Assembly: GCA_025618425.1 (NCBI GenBank)
Contig: CM046833.1
Coordinates: 10,074,327 to 10,138,326 of the forward strand
Source of the DNA: Heliocidaris tuberculata
Lineage: Eukaryota; Echinodermata; Echinoidea; Camarodonta; Echinometridae
DNA length: 64,000 nt
Direction: 5' to 3'
The notes under the pieces are model-generated. The model was not told where the DNA came from, made no database searches, and was given only the letters and a program-made list of their open reading frames with translations. The position numbers were made by a program, and so were the translations under genes. Shown piece after piece: positions 13,101-22,396 of the stretch; positions within the stretch are counted from its first letter, which is position 1; each line of letters opens with the position of its first letter.

Positions 13101-13507
13101 CTGTGATGTACACCAGTACTGAATTGTCGCATCTCGTGGAGGCTGATAGTAATTCAGGTCACATGGTATTCGGCTCCCTGTCGGTTTTGACAACTAGATG
13201 GTTGCAAATTGTTATGTTTTACGCCCTTCCGTTGCAAGCCCTGGGCGGCCTCAACATCGAATATATGTGGAACCGCTTCCGGCATGTCATCACCAAGTCT
13301 AAGGTCGAAGCGCACTCGTCATTCTTTGACGAGGTGTTGCACTATGTGAAGGAAATAGACACATTGGGAACGCCATTGCTGAGGTGGACCGCCGCCTTTC
13401 CGGTCACAGCTCTATTATTCCCGTTACTCCTTCATATAAATTTCCCAGATGGATCGTCTTGGAGGTACAGATACCCATACCATCAATGCTCCAATGACAC
13501 TATGTGA
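10129..13507 (+). CDS. Seven-transmembrane gustatory-receptor-like protein, two exons
   Basis: Exon 1 (10129-10531) starts MPKKGGKRSKYC and ends in a phase-1 donor (TTCAG|gtgaaa). Exon 2 (12417-13507) follows the acceptor ttttcttacag. The join stays in frame and gives 497 residues. The N-terminal ~150 residues are hydrophilic and acidic. Seven hydrophobic segments follow in exon 2, starting roughly at ELLFITVLL, LDFFCFSIPI, FMPFFALSFA, FRIQAALCF, FTGVWMAIMM, LQIVMFYALP and RWTAAFPVTALL. A long charged loop (LNEAVLRIGQAA...LINRMYSKYH) lies between segments 4 and 5, and another precedes segment 7. Size, segment number, inside N-terminus and loop layout fit the insect-GR-related GRL family known in sea urchins and other basal animals. 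The insect TM7 signature TYhhhhhQF is not evident, so the family call is inference; an unrelated lineage-specific 7TM protein is possible. Confidence 0.55.
11215..12118 (-). mobile_element. 5'-truncated non-LTR element in the receptor gene intron
   Basis: It lies antisense to the host gene inside intron 1. On the minus strand a frame from about 12115 to 11852 encodes the far C-terminus of a CR1-like reverse transcriptase (YPNRQINLYHLPRTRT, then FSFTAPEFWNSLP). A 3' UTR follows, ending in a gattttagattt-type short repeat near 11215-11240. Only the last ~90 codons remain, a typical 5' truncation. Confidence 0.7.
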
Positions 13508-14263
13508 CTGTCATTGAGGGTGTATTTTAATTCTAATTAATGTTGCATGCTCACTATGGGTAATTTCAAGTGCGTCATAACCTACGATAATAAAATCTGT
13601 GATGGCAATGATACATGCGCTAGGAATGCAAAGCAATGTTTACACTGTTCATTTTATTTTTTGATGCCCTCTCTCATGGCCAGGAGTGTTGCTAAATTGG
13701 GGCAGGGGCAGAGGTGAAGGAGGTGACACCCCATTTTAAAAAAAAAGTAAGTCGGCAAATTAGACATTCATATCCTGTCAGCAAATCCATTTTAAAAAAT
13801 GAATCTATTTATTTATCTATTTATATCTTTCGGGCTTGTTGGAAAGTTTTGAGCTGCACTGTCCGGAAATTTGGTCCGACACCCGTTATTCACTGTCGCA
13901 GCTCTACGTCAGAAGATGACGCCTAGTGTTCAACGTTAAGACAGCAGGATCTGTGACATCCATGTTGATTCGTTTCTAGATTTACATATTAATCTTGGTA
14001 TCTTGAAGGGTTAGGCACCCATCCCATTTATACAAAATATTTATTCCTCACTGTGAAATTATGAAATAAATAAGACTTCAGTTAAAAAGTTAAAGCAAAA
14101 TATTCTCAAAAGGTACATGTACGTCAAAGAGTTGATAATTTGCATTTGCATTAAACTGTAGAACGGTAGAATTAAATAACGTTTTCATCTTTTGCCGAAA
14201 TCTTCATACACTGACATTAATCACACAGCTAGAAGAAGCCTGTAGGGCAAGGCGAAACGTCGC
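13508..14263. other. 3' flank of the receptor gene, no gene recognised
   Basis: Short AT-rich tracts only, with a (TTTA)n stretch near 13805-13825. A candidate polyadenylation word aataaa occurs at about 13590, which could serve the upstream gene. Nothing else is supported before the foldback element. Confidence 0.4.
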
Positions 14264-14291
14264 AGTGAATAGTAGGCCGGGCGCCCAGACC

Positions 14292-14995
14292 ATTTTATTC
14301 ATGTGAAAAGGGTCAAACTTTTTGATGGCCAGGTCATGTTAGGATGTGGTCAAGGGTCAAGAAAATGTGCGACTGGCTCGTTGCATCCTGTGCAGTAAGC
14401 CGTGGGGGCGCCCAAAAGGGGGCCCCAAAAATGAGTTTATTCATGTGAAAAGAGACATGGACAAAAGTGATTGGGGTTTGTTCCTTAGGGGGTACCTACC
14501 ACGAAAACACCAATGACAGCTATTTTATCCTGTGCGGGGCTCCAGACAGCCGCCCCCAAGGGGGACAAAAAATTAGGTTTATTCATGTGAAAAGAGACAT
14601 GGATAAAAGTTGATGGATGTTGTTCCTTAGGGGATACCTACCACGAAAACACCAATGACAGCTATTTTATCCTGTGCGGGGCCCCAGACAGCCGCCCCCA
14701 AAGTGCCCCATCATATACACATAGTGTTATTCATGTGAAAAGAGACATGGACAAGAGTAAATGGAAATCGTTACTTAGAGGGTACCTGTCGTGAAAACAC
14801 CAATGACAGCTATTTTATCCTGAACGGGGACCCAGACAGCAGCCCGACCCCCAAAGCGCCCCCAAATCGCCCCACCACACACGGCGTTATTCAGCTAAAA
14901 AGACATGAACAAAAGTTGATGGAAATCGCTCACGTATGGGATTACTGCATCGTCAAAGACTGTTATTTCATCCTGTGAGGGGGCCTAGAAGTTTC
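14292..14995. repeat. Left arm of the foldback: about five tandem units
   Basis: Unit starts (t)ttattcatgtgaaaag fall near 14292, 14434, 14577, 14727 and 14886. Each unit carries a gggg(c/t)cccagacagccgcccc-like GC-rich word, gacagctattttatcctg and accaatgacag. Units diverge progressively towards the interior; the last has agctaaaaagacatg in place of atgtgaaaagagacatg. This gradient fits outward homogenisation of arm ends. Confidence 0.85.
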
Positions 14996-15305
14996 CCTCA
15001 AAATATAAGAAAAACTACTTCTTTGAAAACAAATTATGCACAATAATCTTGTCAACAGACCAAGGAAAATAATGCTTCTTGGAAATGACAGTCACAAAGT
15101 GGCCCTGTTTTAGAAGGGGCAGACATTATTCGTGAGCATCCAAGACCTTGGTGTGCCTATATCATGTCAGATGACCTCAGTCGTTAGTAGAGGTTTATCA
15201 GTCAGGAAGGGGAGGTCGTCCTACTGGTTTTACTACAACGAGGTTGAAAGATTGGTTGCCATGTTTACCAATGATTGCCAACTTTTTGAGAAATATTAAG
15301 GCATC

Positions 15306-16571
15306 ATGGAAGGAGCAAAGGTAAGAATCGTTATGTCTTCAATTTATTAATTCTTTTGTATATAGAAAAGACCTGTGTTCAGAATTGAAACCTTATGCTT
15401 TATGCATGTAAAGTATGCTTGAAATATCATTTGGCTTGGAAAAGTCCCTACCTTCAGAAACTGAATAAAGATTTTAAAAAAAAAACTTAAAAAAAAGAAA
15501 GACAGTAAAAAACATAATGTTGTGGTATTTCTAAATCTAGTAGGCTCGTTTTGAATTTTAACGGCTGTGAACTGACCTTGTCAGCAGCTTTGCTTAATCA
15601 CTATTTACCAAATAATAAATGATAAAAAATAAATTGATAAATTAATAAATAAATAGTTCCTAAATGACTGAAAGAATGGATGAATAAATAAATAATAAAA
15701 TAAATAAATGTTGTTGTCCTGCCTTATGGGTGCATGTGTGTACAGTTGTGTTTGTGGGCGTGAAATATTGAGTTTCCACATTATGAGTAATTCAGACATT
15801 TGACTCTTACTTCCATAACTTGAATTTTCCTTATAGTGCCATCTTTATGTAGGGAGATTCCAAAGTTAGCTTGGGTATAAATGTTTGTGGTGTTAATGAT
15901 AAGTTTTAATCTCTAAATTTATCATTTTATAGTAATATCATTAAGACTTGATATTTCCCTATTCATTACTTAAATATTCCCTGCAGTTATGCATCATCTG
16001 TAGGAAGAGCAGTGTGGACGCACCAGGTCTTAAAAAATTCAAATCACAAGATGCCTTACGTCGTGCTGCCGAAAAGAGGAATTCTTTGCATAAAGATCAA
16101 TATGCTGAGACCACATGGGAAATTCTCAAATCATACATTTCTTGTGATTTCTACTATCATTCAGACTGTAACAGAAGGTATTGTGCAATCAAAAGAAAGT
16201 CATTTTAAAGTGAGAAAGATGACACGAACTTAGCACCCCCTGAAAAATCTACACGCTCTAGATCTGACTTGCCTCATACAAACGACAAGGGTGTCTTGGA
16301 GAAAACATGCTTGTTCTGCTCTCTTTCACGCAAAAGGCTGAAATCCTCATCAGCTTATGATAAACTCCATAAAGTGCAAACGGCCGGTCTCAGTAAGTCA
16401 TTTGTGAGTACTGCGAAGGCTCACCCTGGGATCAAAGAAAGCCAGCGCATATTAGCTCTTGGATCGGAAGATTTGGTAGCAATGGAGGCCCACTACCACA
16501 ATACCTGCAGATTGAAGTTCTTCAAGTTTAAGTATTATATCAACATATTCGCCGACTGTGTAAACCCATAA
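15306..16571 (+). pseudogene. Decayed transposon-type protein with CxxC and YHxxC zinc-binding motifs
   Basis: The central exon follows an acceptor at about 15986 (ttccctgcag). It reads LCIICRKSS..., then FYYHSDCNRRYC, then a stop codon (16206-16208). The same frame continues through SEKDDTNLAPPEK to KTCLFCSLSRKR and MEAHYHNTCRLKFFK near 16500. A CxxC pair followed some 60 residues later by YHxxC repeats twice, suggesting two zinc-binding modules. A possible first exon is at 15306-15320 (MEGAK, donor gtaaga). I know the YHxxC pattern from unclassified, multi-copy transposon-associated proteins of cnidarians and echinoderms; the name is inference. The in-frame stop and absence of a catalytic domain indicate a relic of the element's own gene or a captured fragment. 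Confidence 0.55.
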
Positions 16572-16710
16572 CTTTTTATACATGTATAATGATTGATGCA
16601 GAAGTGCATATTAATTGACCTGCAGGTGCAGGTCACAGCCTGCGTTCTTTTGTGTTTGTTTTTATTCATCATGTTCTTGCAAGGAGTGTAAAAAGACATT
16701 ACTTATATAA

Positions 16711-17400
16711 TGGCCTGTAAGTCCAGGTAATACAGTGATGTTAAGTACAAAACTTGAATAAGGATATATTTTCTTTTTTTAAAGATACTTGTTTGTTCTT
16801 TAGTTTAATATTTTAATCATCTCGTTTTTTCAAGGCGTTTAAAAGAAATTTACACAATAACCTGTAAGTCCAGGTAATATTACGTTGATATTCAGCACCA
16901 AACTTGAATGATGATAGTTTTCCTCCTTTAAGATAGCTGTTTGCTCCTTTGTTTAATATCTTTATTTAACTAACACGTTCTTTCAGTGGAAAAGAAATCA
17001 TTTACACAATGACCTGTAAGTCAGTATAGTTTTTCTTTCACTTTTGCAATATTATTTTTTCTTTCCCAGACTGTTATAATTATGCATGTATAGTTAGTCC
17101 CGTAACAGTATAGTACAGGTGTTCTAACTCTTACTTCGAGATCAAATTCTGTTTATTGCTACTGCTCATGACAAATTTCCTCAGCGTTCATATCTTATCT
17201 ATGCGTACGGGCATGATGATTTACACTCATTGTTGACCTGTTTTTTTTTTTAACACTGTGATTTTCACATTATTTTGTTATGTGGTTTTGCTATTTACTT
17301 ATCAGCTTTGTTTACATGTATAAAGTTTATGTTCTTTCATTGATCGTAAGAAACTTTATTTGATTAATGACCTGTAAGTCCACGTTATTATGTGGATATT
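16711..17400. repeat. ~150-bp tandem repeat inside the foldback element
   Basis: The word cctgtaagtcca(g/c)gtaat recurs at about 16713, 16861, (truncated) 17011 and 17369. Between copies the order is conserved: a gatgtt/gatattca..acttgaat word, a T-rich stretch, ttgtttgctc/ttctttagtttaatat, and acacaat(g/a)acctgtaag. The first three are strictly tandem with a 148-150-bp period; the fourth is displaced by about 350 bp. The repeat is unrelated in sequence to the arm units. Confidence 0.7.
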
Positions 17401-18319
17401 CAACAAGTTTTCTACCCAAATTATTCCATGCCCATACTCTTGATATGCATTCTGACGTTCTATCTACAAAAAAATATCCTGTTAAAGTCTGAATTTCCTA
17501 AGAAGAAAATGAGCTTGCACCATTTTGCAGAATGTAGCAATCTTTTTAGAAGATGTAAGTAAAACAAAGTAATAACAATAAATATGCCCGTATGAAAATA
17601 GTGTAAGTTTGTTGTAGCAGAGTCGTAAAGGTCTTTGATTGATCGCGAATTCAAATTGTCAATACTCTCTCTACTGTAGGGTCTCGCTCTGTAATGTTGT
17701 CTTCAAAATTTGGTAGTATCTGGGTGGACTTTGGTAAGAAAGATATTTCATCCATCATGTCGAATCAGCACCTGCTAACTGTTCCTATATATTTAATAGG
17801 GAACATTCCGATTTTCTGTTAAAAGAAAGAGCTGTGTCCCTATTTTGGAAAAGAAAAAAAAAACTGTTTGCAGTAGCGTATACAGGTAATCAGGTATAGG
17901 TAATTCAGATTTTTTTCCTGTTTCCAACTTCAATCCCGCCATGTCACTTAGTCCAAACGTCGGTTTCAGGGTTGGCAGGTCTGAATCCGCATTTACTGTC
18001 TTTGTGTCAGAAAATCTTGTTGTATTGGCTTATTAATGTGTTCCTGTTTCTTATAATAAATGACGTTAGAAAAAATAAGATGATCTCGATGTCTTTCTTT
18101 AGCAGAATATTATTCAAGGATTACTCAATTGTTTATTCTTTAAAACTTCCATTTTAAGGCGAATTGGCTAGCTTGTCCCTCCTTATATTAAATACCAGAA
18201 CATGGTGTACAGGGGGTTCTCTTAGTTCTGTATAAAAAGAAATAGCTTTCTATTTGAACTTCCTTTATCAAGCTTTCTATTTCTTTTCTTTTTTTAAAAG
18301 TGCATTCAACATGTATGAT

Positions 18320-18514
18320 CAGTGGCGTAGACAGGTCCTCAGACCTTGAGGATGACTGAAAATAATTAACTCATATTCCTATTTATGTACAATATATGAT
18401 TTAAAAAAATTGGTTTCCTATCGTGAAATCCTGGGGGAATGATTGTACATACCATCCCCCACCTGAAATTCTGGGGGCATGCATACCTCCATCCCCTTGC
18501 TGTCTACGCCCCTG
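18320..18514. mobile_element. hAT-like MITE, 195 bp, with 8-bp target duplication
   Basis: The left end is cagtggcgtagacagg and the right end is the complement of caggggcgtagacagc. The flanks are exact copies of tgtatgat (18312-18319 and 18515-18522). It has no coding capacity. Its 8-bp duplication and CA(G)-type ends fit non-autonomous hAT elements. It sits within the foldback element and therefore inserted after it. Confidence 0.8.
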
Positions 18515-18529
18515 TGTATGATAAGGTAG

Positions 18530-18800
18530 CTTTCTGGGGCATGATGAAATAGCCGTCTTTATTATTTTAATGTTACGCGCCCCTAAGCAAACAGTATCCA
18601 TCATTTTGCCCATGTCTCTTATCAACTGAATAACACATTTTGCAGACCTAGAGAGGGCAGCTGACTGGGTCCCCTACACAGGATGAAATAGCTTTCATTT
18701 AGGTTTTCGTGTTAGGTACCTCCTCAGGAACAATCCACTTCATTTTTTTTTTCTATTTATCTGTTTTATTTTGAGGGTTTCAATTTATTTATTTATTTGT

Positions 18801-18839
<39 letters not shown>

Positions 18840-19913
18840 TATTCATTTATTTATTTTTTTAAATTTATTTATTGTTGAGGGGTGGGGCTTTGGGGAGACT
18901 TTTTAGGCCCCTTCACATGACGAAATAACAGTCTTTGATGTTTTAAGATACAGTAATCCCATACGTGAACGATTTCCATCATCTTTTGTTCATGTCCTTT
19001 CAAGCTGAATAACGTCAAGTGTGGTGGGGGCGATTTGGGGGCACTTTAGGGGTTGGGCTGCTGTCTAGGTCCCCGTTCAGGATAAAATAGCTGTCATTGG
19101 TGTTTTCATGAAAGTTACCCTCCAAGTAACGATTTCAATTTACCTTTGTCCATGTCTCTTTCCACATGAATAACAATAATGTGTATATGATGGGGCACTT
19201 TGGGGCGGCTGTCTGGGGCCCCGCACAGGATAAAATAGCTGTCATGGGTGTTTTCGTGGTAGGAATCCCCTAAACAACAATATCCATCAACTTTTATCCA
19301 TGTCTCTTTTCACATGAATAAACCTAATTTTTTTTGCCCCCCTTGGGGGCGGCTGTCTGGGGCCCCGCACAGTATAAAATAGCTGTCATCGGTGTTTTCA
19401 TGACAAATACCCTCCAAGCAACGATTTCCATTTACTTTTGGCCATGTCTCTTTTCACATGAATAACACTATGTGTATATGATGGGGCACTTTGGGGCGGC
19501 TGTCTGGGGCCCCGCACAGGATAAAATAGCTGTCATTGGTGTTTTCGTGGTAGGTACCCCCTAATGAACAAACCCCAATCACTTTTGTCCATGTCTCTTT
19601 TCACATGAATAAACTTAATTTTTTTTGCCCCCTTGGGGGCGGCTGTCTGGGGCTCCGCACAGGATAAAATAGCTGTCATTGATGTTTTCGTGGTAGGTAC
19701 CCCCTAATGAACAAACCCCAATCACTTTTGTCCATGTCTCTTTTCACATGAATAAACTCATTTTTGGGGCCCCCTTTTGGGCGCCCCCACGGCTTACTGC
19801 ACAGGATGCCAGTCGCACATTTTCTTGACCCTTGACCACATCCTAACATGACCTGGCCATCAAAAAGTTTGACCCTTTTCACATGAATAAAATGATCTGG
19901 GCGCCCGGCCTAT
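18530..19913. repeat. Right arm of the foldback: about eight tandem units
   Basis: It is the reverse complement of the left arm. The word cacatgaataa or a variant recurs near 18632, 19008, 19162, 19311, 19457, 19606, 19748 and 19880, a step of 133-154 bp outside the first interval. The first interval is lengthened by a (TTTA)n tract at 18781-18870. The outermost ~300 bp match the left arm almost perfectly. Confidence 0.85.
18781..18870. repeat. (TTTA)n microsatellite
   Basis: About 20 copies of atttattt-type tetranucleotide, with two short interruptions, inside the inner part of the right foldback arm. Confidence 0.9.
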
Positions 19914-19921
19914 AGTGAATA

Positions 19922-20906
19922 ACATGTTATTACAGCTCTTTCCGGTAATTAATTCATTAAGTCGTTAATAATAACTGACAGCGATCTGTTTCTCTCATAT
20001 TTGTGCATTTAATAAAACCAGCTTATTTTCAGGTTAAAAATTGATTTGAAAAGTAATGATCAACAATAAGAGATATTCACATTCGTCAACACAAAGCCTT
20101 TGCTTTACAACATAACACTTCTTTTTGCCGAATCGAAAATCTAGAATTATATGAATGAATCTGTTCATTGCCCTTTAAAAAAAAATTGCTTTTGAAATAC
20201 ACTTCTTTGATACATTGTAAAAGAGCTAACGTGATCCCTTTTGTTATTTTTACAAATGTTAACATAGGAATATAAAGTGGGGGTGGGTGGACAGGGGGCT
20301 GTATAGCCCCTCCTCCAAACGTTGAATGGTTGAATTGATATTATTATATTATATTACATTATATTATATAATATCACTTTAAATTTCATTATAAAAATTA
20401 TTATATCATATTATATTACATTATATTATGCATGTATTACATTTTACGCACTTTCGATAGGGAAATATCATTGCTACCATAATAAAGTGTCTCTTTTTGC
20501 TCAATTGAAAAATTAGGAAGATGGAAATTTCATATTCGGACAAGGGGCGTCAACCCACTTCCCCGCTGTTTACAATGCACAATATAAATAAAAATATCTT
20601 GTATATAATTATATTCTTATATAACTATCTAATGTAATGATTTTGGTGTTTCTGTCTAAACTCGAATACCATGAATTAAAATTGTTTTCATTTGTAACGT
20701 AATAGTTAATAGATATATCGGTATGGTTATGAATCGTCAGTAAAACTATCATATATCTTCCATTATATCATTAACCAAGTCGACTAATATTTGCGCTGTT
20801 ATGAAGGGTTTTGAATCAAAATACTTAATTAAGTGTCAAGTTCAACATCTCTTTGTTTTATCTTATAGAAATATGAGTGCATGTGTTTACGTGTGTGTGT
20901 GGGAGG

Positions 20907-20942
<36 letters not shown>

Positions 20943-21082
20943 ACATAATTATGTCTATTACTTTCTAATCCATGATAATTCTTTGCGTGGACTGCGAATA
21001 TTGAAAGTTCTCAATAAAACTTTCAGGCAGTTGCTATATATAACTATATAATATTTTTGGATGAAAAAAAGGAAAATAATTA
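19922..21082. other. Intergenic AT-rich DNA, no gene recognised
   Basis: It holds an imperfect TATTA/TAATA palindromic tract at 20338-20440 and a (GT)n tract at 20891-20942. Frames in this stretch are short and have no motif. Confidence 0.5.
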
Positions 21083-21841
21083 TTCATTTCATTTCATTTT
21101 CATTTTGGTTTTATTTCCACATTATCTGCATTACAGCAGTCTTGGAATTTCCAAGTCATCAAAACATGTACAAAGTAGTATAAAGAATAAATACATTATA
21201 TTAAGTATGCGGTACAATAGCAACTTTTGTCTGTCAATAATAAAATGTACGGAGGGAGATGAATAAATCACATAAATGTGGAGGAAACCTAAGAAGCAGA
21301 TTGCTTGTAGATAGGGTTCCCTTTTAATGTACAATGAATTAAATACCAATTTTAAATCAACACACGTGACGAACAAAAAACGAAGTAAAACGGCACAGTA
21401 GACAGGTAGAACAAAAACAAAGGAAGTGAAACAAGACACTTTGGCAAAGGGAGAAAAATTTAGAAAAAAAAAGAACAAACAAACAAACAAATTACAAACA
21501 AACCCAAACAGAAGTGTACTGCAGCCAACCAACAGGAGGTGAAAGAAATGCATACTGGTCTCCCACCATGTCCATTACTGAAATTAAAGTATTCCTGTGA
21601 ACAGTGAATTGAGTATATCGTGCTTCTTCATACTTGAGAAGGAGCTTTTTAATAGTTTCAAGTGATGTTTAAAAGTACTTTTTGTTATATATAGATTAGA
21701 CAATTGTTTAATTGTTACATCCAAGGAATTCCAATAAACAGGACCAGTAAATATCACAGTTCTTTTTCTATGTACGGTTCTCAGTCTATGCAAATGAAAA
21801 AAGGAAGACTGACGGGTAGGATAATAGTGCAGTTGCTGATT

Positions 21842-22396
21842 TTTTTATTTTTTTTTAATAGGGATGTAATCGCGTGAGGAAGGCCATTTGAATTTAGCTG
21901 AAACATGAACAGCCTAAAAAGAAATAAACAAATCATGAATTTTTGATATTTTATTATCTACAAATAAGCCATTAGTGTCGCTTAATCATCATCATCATCA
22001 TCATCACCGTTATCATCATCATCATCATCATCACCATTATCATTCCATCATCAACATCATCATCAATATGCTTTTAATTTAGGATTTCAATTATTTATCC
22101 ATTCTGCTTATTTAAACATGTTTTAGCTATTTCATAATATTTGTCTGGGGCTGCCATATTCTCAAGCAAATTGCTTATAATGGTAGTCCTTCTTCCGCAA
22201 ATGACTTTATATTTGATGAATTACAATAATTTGACAATTTATCATTTCGTGTTTGTTTTTGAAAAATGATTGTTACATATACTTGCTATTTATGATTTAT
22301 TGTCAAAAAGTACTTTTGTATTTGATTTTTTATATGTTACTGAAAAATGTTGTACTTATATGAATGCAGAAGAAAATAAATCAAATCAAATCAAAA
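21842..22396 (+). mobile_element. 3' fragment of a plus-strand non-LTR element nested in the minus-strand one
   Basis: The sequence ends in gaaaataaa followed by (tcaaa)n at 22376-22396, the form of a non-LTR 3' tail. It abuts the minus-strand element exactly where that reading frame is interrupted. No coding part remains. A (TCA)n-rich stretch at 21985-22066 lies within it. The left limit (about 21842, by a T-rich tract) is approximate. Confidence 0.55.

Larger units (their letters stand above)
14272..19913. mobile_element. Foldback (TU-like) transposon with tandem-unit arms and 8-bp target duplication
   Basis: The duplication agtgaata occurs at 14264-14271 and 19914-19921. The element ends are inverted: gTAGGCCGGGCGCCCA on the left and the complement of aTAGGCCGGGCGCCCA on the right. 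The outer ~300 bp of the two arms are nearly identical. Both arms are chains of ~135-160-bp units with a shared word ttattcatgtgaaaag: about five units on the left (14292-14995) and about eight on the right (18530-19913). The central ~3.5 kb holds a broken gene (15306-16571), a ~150-bp tandem repeat (16711-17400) and a nested MITE (18320-18514). Long inverted arms made of direct sub-repeats, with an 8-bp duplication, match the description of sea urchin TU elements and resemble Drosophila FB/Galileo. Superfamily is undecided (hAT and P both make 8-bp duplications). Confidence 0.85.

Noticed and set aside
21131..21553. 140-codon hydrophobic frame on the minus strand
   Set aside because: It lies in the 3' UTR of the decayed non-LTR element and is Phe/Leu-rich from AT-rich sequence only.
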